This document shows positions 32,601 through 42,967 of a DNA stretch of 64,000 bases, in pieces. A model generated the notes under the pieces. That model was not told where the DNA came from. It saw only the letters and a list, made by a program, of their open reading frames with translations, and ran no database searches. The DNA is from Hyalella azteca (Eukaryota > Arthropoda > Malacostraca > Amphipoda > Hyalellidae): NCBI RefSeq assembly GCF_000764305.2, contig NW_025946787.1, positions 64,611-128,610 on the forward strand, in the 5' to 3' direction. Both the position numbers and the translations under genes were made by a program. The first letter of the stretch is position 1. The number at the start of each line of letters is the position of its first letter.

Positions 32601-34443
32601 CTGTTTGCCGCGTCTTACAGCTGTTTCTGTTTGCACTTTATGCTGCTGTTTGCCGCATCTTACAGCTGTTTCTGTCTGCACTTCATGCTGCTGTTTGCCG
32701 CGTCTTACAGCTGTTTCTGTTTGCACTCTATGCTGCTGTTTGCCACATCTTAAAGCTGTTTCTACGTCGCCAACCATTGCTTAAATTTTTCTTTTTCTGG
32801 TAGACTCTATTGCCGTATACACTATTGTTCGCTGTTATTTTTCTAGCAGTTGTTATTTCTTACGTAAATATATCCATATCGTTCGCTGAAGCCGCGTCTG
32901 TTATGCTTCAACAACCACGGCCCAGGAGCTGGCGTCAGCACGGTGCTGAGTGTCCAGCTGACGCTCCCCCGACGTCGTCAGCTTGCGCTGCTCCATCGCT
33001 CACGCGCGCGATATATTACGCGCCGGCGGTGGGTCGGCCGTGGGGCGGCGGTGGGGCGGCGGTGGGGCGGCGGTGGGGCGGCTGTAGGGCGACGGTATGG
33101 CAACGGTGGGGTAGCGGTGGGGGCGGCCATAGGGCGGCAGTGAGGACGGCTCGGAGAAACGGAAGTGAGCGGTTGTGGAAAATAACAGTCAAGAGAAAAA
33201 CAAGATGCGACCGAGTCGAATAGAATTCAATAGAAAATTCTATGTTGTTAGAGTTTATGCATGAATACAAAAACAGTGAAAGTTAAATAATTTCACCAAG
33301 CATAACGTGTCATTTGTTGTTTGTTTCTGAAAATGAGCAACCGACTGCCGTCAATATGAATTGGGTGTCAATTGTTCCGTAATTGGGGCGTACGTATGTG
33401 CGCAACATAAAACACGCCAATTAATGAACTCTTAGATAAATCGAGGCTTATGCTTCAGATCGTATATTCGTTCGATAGACATGTTTGTTGTTACTTTAAT
33501 TGTTGTGTTCCTGCATTAAATAAGCAATAATTGCATAATTACGCACGACAGAAACCTGCGCATCTCTGTGTAACTTCTTTAATTTTAAATGGGACAGTGG
33601 GCTACGAACAATGGTAGCGCTTTAATAGAAATGTGCACCTAATTCCTATGGTTTAGTTCAGCTAAGAATTTGGTCCTATGAATTGAAATGGAATTTTGTA
33701 CAGAGTAAATCATTTTTAAAATAGCAGCCTATCATGTTCCTCTATAATAAATTTGTTTAATTTGTGCTTTTTATGTGTGGAGCTACTAACGAATTCATCT
33801 TTTATTTCAGGTCAAAATATGGTTTCAGAACCGCCGCATGAAGTGGCGCAATAGTAAAGAACGAGAGCTCCTGGCCACTGGAGGTTCACGCGAACAAACT
33901 CTACCCAACAAAAATAATCCCAACCCTGACCTATCAGACGTTAGTGAGTCATTCGTAAGTTCTGACGCACAAAGGTCGGGTGAGCAAGAGGATGTGGAAG
34001 ATATGGGAGACGACGAGGATCGCAGTACTCCTGCAGGAACAAGTGAATTCGAGAGCGACATAGCAACATACACCGAGGAAAGCGAAGTTGAATGTTCAGC
34101 TCCACGGGAGCCCATTGAATCGCTTATTACAGCATCGCAACTCTCGCTATCGCACGTCGTAAGTCGTTCCTCAGACTCCAGCTCCGGGGGCGGTAGAAGT
34201 AACGCACAATCTTCGTCTAGTTCACCCAAGCTTTTAATCAAAAACTTGTCCACGTTGGGAGGAGGAGAAGCATTCGTTGGCGGCAGCAGCACCGCAGGCA
34301 ATGGACTTACGGCCTTCAGCAGCGGCTTTAGGACCGACCACGCAGGCCACGCGCTCGCTGAAGCCTCCTTCTCTGACGATGAAGACATTAACGTTACAGA
34401 CGACATGACGGCATCACATAACGAAGACTCAGAGGGAGACTGA
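20120..34443 (+). CDS. Dbx: Dbx homeobox transcription factor, four-exon model
   Basis: Joined exons 20120-20681, 24951-25124, 26443-26672 and 33811-34443 give 1599 nt, 532 residues plus stop. Introns are 4269, 1318 and 7138 bp, in phases 1, 1 and 0, all GT-AG. Dbx proteins are nuclear homeodomain factors, mostly repressors, that pattern interneuron progenitors; that role is family knowledge. Seen here, in order: N-terminal block TQSYLVETLLRE (41-52), EH1-like LKFSVTAIL (163-171), Pro/Gly/Leu-rich linker, RGKPRRGMLRR leading into the homeodomain (279-338; W326, Q328, N329, R331), then REQTLPNKNNPNPDLSDV (349-366) and an acidic Ser-rich C-terminus. The order matches vertebrate DBX1/2, but the protein is longer than the DBX1 I recall (somewhat under 400 residues). 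The exact exon 3 start is uncertain by 10 codons. Confidence 0.93.
21508..21557. other. Hairpin in Dbx intron 1
   Basis: Left arm 21508-21528 and right arm 21536-21556 pair at 19 of 21 positions around a 7-base loop (ttcgtta). Flanks do not extend the stem clearly. It is too short for a typical miRNA precursor; it could be a fold-back transposon relic. Confidence 0.6.
22265..22460. promoter_or_regulatory. Candidate regulatory island in Dbx intron 1
   Basis: A GC-richer block in AT-rich intron with GCAGATTAGCTGCG, CATTTAATGTGAAATAATCG and a Sox-like GATTGTTCTT. No frame or repeat is present. Inferred from composition and motifs only. Confidence 0.22.
23480..23690. promoter_or_regulatory. Candidate regulatory island in Dbx intron 1
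   Basis: A GC-rich, non-repetitive block 1.3 kb before exon 2. It contains CTAATTAAGCG and CCAATTACCG (homeodomain-type), CACTCAAG (NK2-like) and ACAATG (Sox-like) within about 150 bases. The overlapping minus-strand frame (23728-23480) has no domain. It abuts the 22 bp GGGCCC-containing repeat. Function is inferred. Confidence 0.28.
23687..23870. repeat. Minisatellite, ~22 bp unit with GGGCCC
   Basis: Seven to eight copies of ctgagcgccactgggcccag and variants inside Dbx intron 1. It is far more GC-rich than its surroundings. Each unit carries the GGGCCC palindrome and a GCGCCAC word. Confidence 0.85.
23930..24260. repeat. Degenerate repeats (tatcactgctgggatatct)
   Basis: Loosely repeated words such as ccatatcactgc and gggatatctcta at about 30-60 bp spacing, inside Dbx intron 1. 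Heavily diverged. Confidence 0.5.
24595..24720. repeat. Short repeats with GGTACACTGGTACC-type palindromes
   Basis: Three to four alternating copies of ggtacactggtgccaaatta and its partial complements, inside Dbx intron 1, just upstream of the exon 2 acceptor duplication. Confidence 0.7.
24825..24978 (+). repeat. ~80 bp tandem duplication spanning the exon 2 acceptor
   Basis: Copy 1 (24825-24899) and copy 2 (24906-24978) share, in order, CGATATT-GGGGGTT, a tract ending AATCAT..CCC..CAACAG, and GGAGGA..CCAAT(A/G)AT..G.GTGGGGG. Acceptor-like AGs lie at 24869-24870 and 24949-24950, 80 bp apart. Only copy 2 keeps the frame open into exon 2. From copy 1 the spliced frame meets TAA at 24933-24935. 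Confidence 0.8.
24951..25124 (+). CDS. Dbx: Dbx coding exon 2
   Basis: 174 nt: completes codon 188 (g|aa, Glu), encodes residues 189-245, and gives the first base of codon 246. The acceptor is ttccccaacag|aa and the donor aacg|gtgaga. The peptide is a Gly-rich start (GGGPMIGGGGLV) followed by a Pro/Leu/Arg-rich segment ending RPPYLN. It corresponds to the poorly conserved linker between the EH1-like motif and the homeodomain, so homology gives little support. Evidence for the exon is matching phase on both sides, strong splice sites and a raised GC content compared with the intron. It could be skipped without shifting the frame (174 is divisible by 3). Confidence 0.78.
25941..26456 (+). repeat. 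~109 bp satellite running into Dbx exon 3
   Basis: Units begin attggcccgtgctcttag near 25982, 26091, 26207, 26316 and 26425 (spacings 109, 116, 109, 109), preceded by a partial unit from 25941. The last unit is cut after cgagcat at 26455 by the exon's own sequence. Four of five units carry the same acceptor-like GTGCTCTTAG|TTTACAC or a close variant. In unit 2 the 20 bp segment 26106-26125 is inverted relative to 25998-26017 (19 of 20 match after reverse complementing). Confidence 0.92.
26443..26672 (+). CDS. Dbx: Dbx coding exon 3 (N-terminal three quarters of homeodomain)
   Basis: Completes codon 246 and encodes residues 247-322. It contains VPLPSSFPW (257-265), which matches the family's hydrophobic PGTFSWP-like motif, RGKPRRGMLRR (273-283), and homeodomain positions 1-44 ending in GLKDSQ. 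The YISKPDRKKLAEKLGLKDSQ stretch is the Dbx signature and identifies the gene. The donor is tcag|gtgaga, at the conserved 44/45 intron position. Two in-phase acceptors exist: ctcttag at 26436-26442, inside the last satellite unit, or ggcag at 26468-26472, which would start the exon at 26473 and shorten the protein by 10 residues. The first has the better pyrimidine tract; the second follows a G-run and looks weaker. Confidence 0.92.
27791..28090. repeat. Minisatellite, 30 bp unit, Dbx intron 3
   Basis: Three near-perfect 30 bp copies (aaagtggcggttgatagtac...) followed by more diverged ones ending about 28090. The 193-codon frame on the minus strand (28232-27651) is a His/Asn/Thr-rich product of this array, not a gene. 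Confidence 0.88.
28091..30420 (+). other. Dbx intron 3 interior
   Basis: AT-rich, no exon or RNA gene recognised. At 29800-30010 words like gataaaccaataaataaact recur loosely at about 60 bp spacing, an old tandem repeat. Confidence 0.5.
30420..30600. promoter_or_regulatory. Candidate regulatory island in Dbx intron 3
   Basis: A GC-rich, non-repetitive block with CGCACGTGATC (E-box), TTAAGGCAGATCAGG and the paired GATTGCC words in GATTGCCTTGATTGCC. There is no convincing frame. Inferred from composition and motifs only. Confidence 0.25.
30583..30900. repeat. Degenerate tandem repeat, ~120-135 bp unit
   Basis: Three diverged copies beginning near 30583, 30718 and 30834, recognised by gccg/gcct-ctga, the word taatggaa(t/c)gccgatta and the following agatcctct-type segment. 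The third copy is weak. Confidence 0.6.
31690..32255. repeat. CTG-rich compound repeat, Dbx intron 3
   Basis: About 565 bp of interrupted gctgctgctgttggtgccga units (CTG/CAG and related triplets, with 18-21 bp super-units). Because everything is in triplets, long frames stay open on both strands: 31525-32235 plus (poly-Ala/Asp), 31691-32110 plus (poly-Leu), 32301-31627 minus (poly-Ser/Asn) and 32501-31650 minus. None carries non-repeat sequence resembling a protein. It is 1.5 kb upstream of exon 4. Confidence 0.9.
32330..32765. repeat. Tandem repeat, 45 bp unit, Dbx intron 3
   Basis: About nine to ten copies of a 45 bp unit (ttacagctgtttctgtttgc...gctgctgtttgccgcgtc). The 45 bp period keeps frames open on both strands (LTAVSVCTLCCCLPH forward, QTETAVRRGKQQHEV reverse). 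Each unit contains a pyrimidine-rich stretch ending in ACAG or CAG and the E-box CAGCTG. Confidence 0.93.
33025..33150. repeat. GC-rich ~11 bp repeat, Dbx intron 3
   Basis: About ten copies of cggtggggcgg, the most GC-rich stretch of the intron. On the minus strand it is an uninterrupted CCGCCCCACCG run. Confidence 0.88.
33811..34443 (+). CDS. Dbx: Dbx coding exon 4 (homeodomain helix 3 and C-terminus)
   Basis: Encodes residues 323-532 and the stop TGA. The acceptor is ttttatttcag|gtc. It opens with VKIWFQNRRMKWRNSKE, the recognition helix with Gln50 and Asn51, then ERELLATGGSREQTLPNK and NNPNPDLSDV, which closely match the vertebrate DBX post-homeodomain block. The rest is Ser/Glu/Asp-rich and ends in an acidic tail, SFSDDEDINVTDD, like the family's acidic C-terminus. 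There is no further intron signal before the stop. The same-length open frame on the minus strand (34406-33825) is a shadow of this exon. Confidence 0.95.
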   Translation, partial: VKIWFQNRRMKWRNSKERELLATGGSREQTLPNKNNPNPDLSDVSESFVSSDAQRSGEQEDVEDMGDDEDRSTPAGTSEFESDIATYTEESEVECSAPREPIESLITASQLSLSHVVSRSSDSSSGGGRSNAQSSSSSPKLLIKNLSTLGGGEAFVGGSSTAGNGLTAFSSGFRTDHAGHALAEASFSDDEDINVTDDMTASHNEDSEGD

Positions 34444-36736
34444 TGGTCTTCTCAGAGCTCGCTTCTTGGTGTCTGCAAGACAAATGTTTAATGCAATAAT
34501 CTAGAGACAGCCAACTAGTGTTGTCTATAAATATTTTGAAATATCTACGTATTTGAGATAAGAACGACTGTCAATCTTAAAATACTATTCAACTCAGTTG
34601 TTTATATTGTTAACATCCATGAAATGAATTTTTGGAAAAATCGCTGAATGACAAAAAAATCAGGAGTGATTTTTATTCTCTCACAGACATTGCTCAGAGA
34701 CTTAGCTTAAAGCAATCCTGCGAATTAATTTATACATTTTCTCGGTTCATTTTCATTATTTAAAATTCCCTGAACATTTATAAACTGAGAATTACATTGC
34801 ATGATGATGCGTTTTAAAATTCTTATTTAATTGCCTATGAGAATGAACTCGACAATTAAAATTAAAAATGACAATTTACGGTTCATTACTACTTTGTTAA
34901 CGACGCGTTGATATTATCAATTTATTGATAATTCGTTGATCTTTAGGAGTCTGAAAATTTTGACATTTCAATTAAAAAAATCATTATTGAAATTGATAAG
35001 AGTACCGAAATAAATTCATCGACATTTATGCTCAAATCCAAAATGAGTAACAATTCGTTATGTATTAGGAAAGGATATTAATTTATATATTGAAATTTAG
35101 GTGTGTTATATTTTTCTGTTTTTGTTTAAAAATGGACCTCTAACGAAAACCTCTAATCCTCATTCATGATGAAATTATGAATGGTTTTTCCAGTCTCTCA
35201 GTCTGCAAATCTATCGAAATGGAAGTAGAATTAAGCAATGTATATTGTATGTGTTTAAAGCGAAACATACTCAATCTAACAAAAAATGTCACATATGCAA
35301 TAGTTTACACAAACAAAATTCAACTAATAGTTTAAGAAGCAATTTGACAAAATTTAATGCAAAACTTGCCAGACATGTCTGCTTGATTATCAAGCATTTG
35401 ATATATTTATCGAACATAATATTATGTTACTTATTAAAGATATGCCGCTTATTTTGGCCTTTACGTGAATAATTCACACAATTACGTAAATAATTGTAAA
35501 TGAAGAATATAAATACAATTGATCGTTAACTTTGGACATTACTATCCTAATCTGTCAAGCTTCTACGTATTTCATGCAATAAATTCCTAATTAAACCATT
35601 CTAATTTATCTCTCTGCGAAAATTGCAAAAGATCATCAGATATTATCTTAATTCTTACAAAAGGATGTTCTATTTCACTTTACTGCCTGTAAATTTTATC
35701 CCGAATCTCAATAAAAATTATTAATAATGGTCAGTGCATGTGGAGCAAGCGAGCGTCGTGCTATTTTGACCGCAAAACTATATCTAAAAAATAACTCATT
35801 TATTGATGAATAAAGGAAATTAAAATTATTTGAGATCCAATTGTTACTTGCGCATACTCAAGCAATCGTAAAAATATTATAATAAATTATATACTATAGT
35901 TTTACAATTACATTTTTTGTGGTCCGATTTTGGTGAAGAAAAATGGTTCATCGGCGACTCTTATAGTGAGTAATAAATATAATGTATGTGATACATGTAA
36001 TACTGTAATAGCAGTAATTGCTGCTTTGCTTTAACAATTATAATACTATCAACAACCAGGGTTAAAATAAACGCCCGCATAACTAACATAATATCATTAT
36101 TTGCTTCACGTGCGTAATCATATATAATTAAAATAATATAAGACCTAAGTGCTGTGAACTACAATAGTCAAAACTTCATGTAAATTGCTAGAGAATAATA
36201 GTTTTCTGTTTATAGACTAACTAGAAATCAAGAAGCATTCACAAGAAGAATCTTGAAAAAAATCTCCTACATTTGACCTGTCTATGAGTGTATTAATTGA
36301 GTTTGTGATGGCGCGGGTCACCGCATGAATATGCAGGGCAGGAGATACAAGCGATGGGCTCAGATGCTCACTTGATATTCTACTGCAGGCATGTCGCGAA
36401 TACCATAGCCCTTATTAAAAATGAACGGTGAATCATGAACGAGCTCACTTATAACCCTACCCAATGGCCGATGGTTATTTCTCCATTATATTAAAATAAA
36501 GATTAGAATTCGTACTTCTACCAAACTCTCATTACAATTGCAAAGATTATATTTCTTAAACAATCTGAAGCGATTCCTGATCGCCTGCCGCTAACGTAAC
36601 TAAACCAAAGTACAACAAAAACGATTATTTATTAATTAATTGTTATTAGATTAATTGTTTCTAAAGGTTATTAAAGAAATATGACGGTATCAAGGTAATA
36701 CCAAAAAGACGTACCGAAGTTGCATAGTTCACTTCC
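34444..36736 (+). other. Dbx 3' flank with likely 3' UTR
   Basis: AT-rich, no coding sequence. Possible polyadenylation signals AATAAA lie at 35009-35014, 35578-35583 and 35710-35715; which one is used cannot be told. Positions 36310-36450 are richer in GC, with TGAATATGCAGG and CACTTGA words, and could be regulatory. Confidence 0.4.
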
Positions 36737-36752
36737 CCACTAGATGGCGCTA
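36737..36752 (+). promoter_or_regulatory. CTCF-type site
   Basis: CCACTAGATGGCGCTA fits the core CTCF consensus (CCASYAGRKGGCRS) at every position. It lies 2.3 kb past the Dbx stop codon. Known CTCF sites bound domains around developmental genes; binding here is inferred. A related core, AGGTGGCGCT, is at about 45098-45107. The word could also belong to a dispersed repeat, since agatggcgct recurs in many arthropod repeats. Confidence 0.4.
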
Positions 36753-36974
36753 CTAACCGCTGCGCTGAAACTCTATACAAGACGACACCAGTGCACAATA
36801 ATGCCATGTTACGTGGTGCAGAGAAGCGGCATTGACGAGGGCTGTTTTGCCAGGGCATTAAGAATGTTTTTAAAGCTGCCCATATAAGCCCCGTGGATAA
36901 ACAGGATCACTGCAGCCACACAGCCCGTTACTCGATGCTCGCAAGGAACTCCCAGCTGCGCTTCATGCCATCAA

Positions 36975-37175
36975 ACCTGGAATAATATTCGTTTATATTC
37001 GTTTATTCGTGACTCGTAATCGCTGTTTTGTTCATGGTTATGTGGAAGAATATTTATTTATTCGTGATCCATAATCACTTGTTACTTTTTAGTTCGTGAT
37101 AATCCGGAATAATATTCTTTTATTCGTGACTCATGGTCATGATCACTGATTAGTTCGTGGTTATTCGTATATGCA
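36975..37175. repeat. Degenerate repeat (attcgtttattcgtgactc)
   Basis: Four to five diverged copies of ggaataatattcgtttattcgtgactc-like sequence at about 50-60 bp spacing. Confidence 0.65.
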
Positions 37176-38439
37176 CTTTCCTCGATAAATCATTGAAGTA
37201 AGAGAGCATTTTACTACATGGAATTTCAATACAATTAAAAAGTGTCAGTAAAATTGAAAATACATAAATGTTCCACTCATGTAAGTACGAAGGAACCTAT
37301 TTCCAAAAAAATTTAGGTGGTGAAGTTGTCGTATGTTAGCGGCTTTTCCAATATATGACTGAATCTCTTAATCACGATGGAGGTCTCTATTAATATATCA
37401 TGATTAAAATATCTACATTATAAATGATCAAGATGAGGGTATCTAAGAATACAGAGAATAACGAAGATGATGTCTAGAAATATAGCTTCTCACAATGAAC
37501 TTCTAGCCAGCAACTAAGTAAAACATTGAGTGATATTGAACTAGAAATTTGAAATTGATTTCGCCAAAAATTTTTTTGACAAAATATAAAATCAACCTAT
37601 AACTAGAAAACAATCCAGCAGAAATGCAATGGAGAAGTATTTTTCCGAACTTTTTCGTAAAAAGAAACTTAACTTCGTAAGCAATGTTTCATTCAAATTC
37701 TCTGGATCATCATTCCAGAGCTAACCTCCCTAGGTATTCCCCGGCCAAAATCTCAGAAAACATTCCCACAAATAAAGAGTCATTTACTGTCAACGTTTGC
37801 CATTTATAGTCTCCAATAATTGCCGTATACGATCGGAGAAAAAAACGCTCTGTTGTGGATGGTCGGCGATGGCACGAAGCAAAACATGTTGCGATAGAGC
37901 GGGCAGATCCAGGGATTGTGTGGAGCAAGCGCCCACAATGGGGCCAGTCAATAAGAAAAGATAGGGTGAAGCTTTCGGCGGTTGAGGTCGTCATTAAATC
38001 AAATGTGTGGAATAAGCCGTGTTATGGTAAAGGAACATCGTGTTATTTTAGGCCTGTCGAAGCTGCAGCTCTCAAACGAAGGAAAACAACTCGTGCAGTT
38101 CCAGGCAAAAGCCTCTTCTTCGTATAGCCTTCAGTGCCCAATTGGTATGTGAAACTTGCTCGTCTTTTTAGAGTTTTTTTACAGATTTCACGCACTTTTT
38201 CCTGTTCGATCATTGAAGTTGATTTTACGTCTATAATCAAGGCAATCATTAATAATTCCTACATAAAACTACGATTATTTACAAAAAAATTAACTGAAGT
38301 AAATTATATCAATATAACTGACAAACAGCAAACGCAATTTAAACCAACGAACATTATTCGACTTATTTTTTTAGGTAGAGGAGTTAGTGAAAACATTTAT
38401 TTCTACAATTATTTTTGTAACATATATCAAAGTCAAAAC

Positions 38440-38870
38440 TAATCGAGATGAACTGGCTACTGAAGCTCAATTTAAATGTCCACTGGATTTGCAGAACTTT
38501 TGTAAGCAACTTGAGCCTCGCGACAGCCGCTAAGCAGTTCACCAGGACCTTAGTATTGCGCTTGAGGATCAGGCGCTGCAGAAGCTGTTCCTCGACAAAG
38601 CTGCTTCTTTATGATCTCCTCGAGCAATATTGTGCCATCCATTTAAAAGAACAACAATAAAGTGCATGCGGGCGAAATTTCGGCGCAGCTGCCTTCTTAC
38701 TTCTCCATTATTCGCTTTCATTTTGGCTGTTGATTGAGCCGTAAATTGGCGCGCTGGGTGCATCTGTGGCCGCAGTTTGTCACGCCACTTGTGCCCGGAA
38801 TATCAACGCTTCGAGGAGACCAATTAGCCGACCACAGCCACCACTGAGCACGATCTTCCCGACAACCAAA
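38440..38870. promoter_or_regulatory. Candidate regulatory island downstream of Dbx
   Basis: About 430 bp of balanced, non-repetitive sequence with dense motifs: the Sox-like run AACAACAATAAAG, CAGCTG, Runx-type CTGTGGC and GACCACAGCC, and CCAATTAGCCG. Short frames run on both strands (38448-38660 plus, 38763-38569 minus) without domains. It lies 4.0 kb past the Dbx stop. Inferred from composition and motifs. Confidence 0.3.
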
Positions 38871-39410
38871 CTTGGCATTCACGAAAAATATCCGCGTTAT
38901 CGAAAATTTAACGGATATTTTGATTTCAAATCAATTCGGTAAAGCATTGAACTTGAAATTAAAATAACACTGTACTGTGAACGCATTAGATAGATTGTGT
39001 CACTATAATAGAATTGTGTACCCGGATTTCAATTTCTTGATTTTTTATGACCCGTGCGGTTATTGTCACTGGTTATTAGCCGACTCCCGATTATTTCTTA
39101 AGATCTGTTGTTAAGTTGGGCTATGCGTAAAAACCTGTGATGGCTTGCCCTAGATAAAACTACGTTAATGTAAGGCTCATCTTCAAATTTTTGTATTTGG
39201 ATTTGTCTTTATTTACATTTTATGAGTTTATAGTCTATGTATACAGTAGGAGCGCTGCTTCTTCTGTTCACTTCAAGATCCGCAATGCCGTTCGTGAGAG
39301 AATTTGTAATCATTCTAATGAGTGGTGAAATTCTAACCCATGTTTGAACTATTACTCTGGTTCAGCCATGTTCTAACTTATCCATAGACGCAGCAAGGAA
39401 TGGTACGAGG

Positions 39411-39622
39411 AAATTTCGATGTTTAAAAAATATCGATGTTTAGAAAATTTTGATGTTTAGAAAATTTCGATGTTTAGATAATTTTGATGTTTAGAAAATT
39501 TCGATGTTTGGAAAATTTCGATGTTTGGAAAATTTCGATGTTTAGAAAATTTCGATGTTAAGAAAATTTCGATGTTAGAAAATTTCGATGCTTTGAAAAT
39601 TTGGATGTTTAGAAAATCAAGT
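39411..39622. repeat. Minisatellite, 17 bp unit (aaaatttcgatgtttag)
   Basis: About twelve copies of aaaatttcgatgtttag with single-base changes. Confidence 0.92.
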
Positions 39623-42600
39623 GATAAATGCATCAACAGTCTAAGTCGGGGATTGATTTAATTTCTAAGCGATTCGATTCCGAAAAATCTAAGTCGAGAT
39701 AACAGATTGGACTCGATAGTTGGGCAATCCTCGTATTTGAGGATCAAAAAATTTAAATGATCTAATAAAGTGATTGAACTAGATAAAGTTATTTGAGGAT
39801 AAAATATTTATAAAAACTATAACTATAATGAATTGGACTGGGAGAAGTTGTATGGTTTTCATTTCAAGTACCTACATGACAAAATTTATGTAATTATTAT
39901 GGTATTCTAATGATTGTATTTCGTAGGGTATTTTTTAACCACACACATACACACATTGAACATAATCTTCAAACTGTGATCCAGAATCCAGTTTAAAGAA
40001 ATATAGAAACAAAGGTGAAATTTATCATTAAATTTATATTTTGCCATGATCCATCCAAACATTTTATTCATATACAACAAAATATAAACGTTCGACGAGT
40101 TTAAACACTTGCAGTTGATGTATTGAAAATCAACATGAATAATGAACGACATCCGATGACTTGATCCGATCCGATGACTTCTATGCATAATCGAGGTTGA
40201 CATATTTACAAGGAGGTGCATATAAACAGCAAATCTATGGGCTGCAAAAATTGCTGACGTCATCTTGAAGATGAAAGACCGGAATAAATCGAAGTTTGAT
40301 GAATAAAATTTCTCTCACATTATATTTTGGCAACAAAAAAGTGTGCATAGAAGAAGCGTTATTACTCCTACATATGCCCTGATCGAGCTGCACCATCTGA
40401 CGAGCTCGCCTGGTTTTTGACCGGCGCGAGGGGAAGGATGTCTAAAAACTAGTGCTGAATAACAAGCGCTTGATGGATATCCGATAGTGGACCGATGCGT
40501 ATGGCCATTGGATCACCGCTGGCGTAGCCAATCTGCTACAATAGGCGTCAGAACTGCACCGCAGCGAGACATGGAACACACACGAAGCTGGGCTCCATGT
40601 CGGGGCTTGGGGCACAGCATGGATTAACATGAAAATATTCGATACATCTAATCATTTCATCATTGCAACGAAAGTTTTGTGCTCATCTGAGTTCAGCTAG
40701 CAAGTAAGTCTCCCTTATTAAATAATTTCTACAGCATTAAATGTATTGAAAGGATCTCAACGCTCACTTCCACGGGTTGTTACTAACTTGGGGCAAGAGG
40801 TAATTAAGTGACACGAAAAATTAAATAATTTATTTCAAGAAAAATCGATACATTTATTTAACACTAATAAATTTTAACTTTTTAATCAACAAATTTGTAG
40901 TCGTATTACGAATTTTCTGGAATAGACAAATTATTCTAGAGCTATGTTATTCGATCATAAAGTTTCTATACTATTTAGGGGTTAATTTCTGAGGTCACTA
41001 GTGTGGAAAAATAAGTTTAATACTAATTTCTAACCAATTAACATTTCTACTTACACTCAACACGTATTGAAATGTATGAGTTAAAACACATCAAGTTCCA
41101 ACACGAACGCGCCGCCAATCGTGAGTGACGTCGGTTTGATTGATGGAAACAGGCGAGCCCAAGCCATCAGCCGCGGTCTTTTTAGAGATTTGGGCGGAAA
41201 ACTTTTCATCCGTTTGTGTTCGAAATGGAGATGACAAATGAATTCATGGCGAATCATGGCTACTGCAGTTCTGGATCGATCACAATGTGCGATTAATCTA
41301 TGTCTCATAATCGAAGTCATTATCGAAAAAACCGTTGGCAATTCGCGAGAGCAATTCGACGCGTGCTGTTATATAGCGCGGTAAATTTAGACTTCGTGGT
41401 AAACTTATTAAAGCTGAACGACGACTTAACATGGATACGAAAGCCTAAGACTGGAAACCATGACAATTAAGTCTTTGCTGCGATTAAAATATAATTAAAT
41501 TTTTGAAATCACGAAAATTCCTCCTAAATCAACCAAGTTATCTGTAAAATTTACGATGATAAGCAAATGGAGATAAAGCAGTATGTCTTCCCAGAACCAA
41601 ACATTCATGCAATGAAACAAATTATTTCAAATAATTGGCTTGGATCAGAGCAATACTCGCTGCGCCCCCGAGCATGAATTTTTCTCATTCAATATTTATG
41701 TCGTCATCAGGAGTGATTGATTTCAACTATTAATGGACAAATCACCTCCATTGAGCACTAATTTATAACTGATTCATTATATCATTAATGGAGTTTATTT
41801 AAGCATAATCTAATGACTTCCCAATTCATGGATAAGCGGTGAAAAACTTTACAGCTTGATTTATCTTTGATCAGGATATATATGAAAAAGTCATTGTCAG
41901 ATATTGCAGGGTCTTATTTTTCTAACAGCAGAGCGAGGAGAATTAAATTGTTGAAACACTCCTTTTGTAGTATTATTATTCTTGCAGAGATGTAGATTTA
42001 AATAATATGCGGGTAAAAAATCTGAACACATGACTGATATCTAAATAATGGACAATTTAATATGGCTATTAATATTTCGGGCTAATGATCGAAGCGAAGC
42101 AATTCAAATTTTGTTAACAATACTTATCAATTACACAAGGTTAATTAGTAATTATTCGACGTTATAAAAATACGGTAGCTGATAAATACTGCGCTAAAAA
42201 TTAACAAATGTAGAATGAAGCTTAACAAGATTTTTTTCCTAAAAGCCTATTTAGTTAAACAGCAGGTTATTTCTTAACTGCAATTTCATATTTACAAACG
42301 GATCATCACAGAGGCAATCAATTCTAACAATAAAAATAAGATGTTCAACTGTTAATTTGATTATTATTATGTCACATTTTAGATTGAAATGAGCGAGGCC
42401 AAATGAGGGAAGCGTGAGGACAATAAAGCGAGGGAGGCCATGGAGAGAGGCCACCATCAATCCTGACGCCAGCTCCCGAGGTGCTGGCCTGTCAGCAGCA
42501 GCTTCACTCATGACGATGCGCGCTGTTCCTTATCAAAAATTAAAACTGGCTAATCAAATAATACGCATGTTCATGAACATTTACTGTGTGGTACATGAGT

Positions 42601-42967
42601 GTTATGTTCAAATTGTTGAGTTGAGTAACGTTGATATACTCATGGTAATCACAAGTCATCAACATGATGATCGCGTGTAAACAGTAAAAATTATTTCATG
42701 TATCATTTGTTTTTCAAATAAATAATAGAAAACTGCAATAATTTCAACACGTGATTATTGTTGCAGTGAGCCTCTGACATGTAAAAAAGATATAATGTCT
42801 ATTTCATGGTAAAAATATTCGCAAGAGTTTTTCTCTGGAAGCTGAGAACATGTCTAAGTCGTCGAAAGTTTTGCCGCAGCAATCGATGGCTTCAATACCT
42901 GATGTTCTGTTGTGATTGACATCAATATTTGCTGAGTGATGGACGCTCCGAACAAATGGAATCTTGC
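39623..42967. other. Non-coding spacer
   Basis: AT-rich, no gene recognised. Small GC-richer patches at 40370-40640, 41090-41350 and 42390-42540 have short domain-free frames and no clear repeat. Confidence 0.5.

Noticed and set aside
33825..34406. 193-codon minus-strand frame opposite Dbx exon 4
   Set aside because: Shadow of the coding exon; the plus strand encodes the homeodomain recognition helix.
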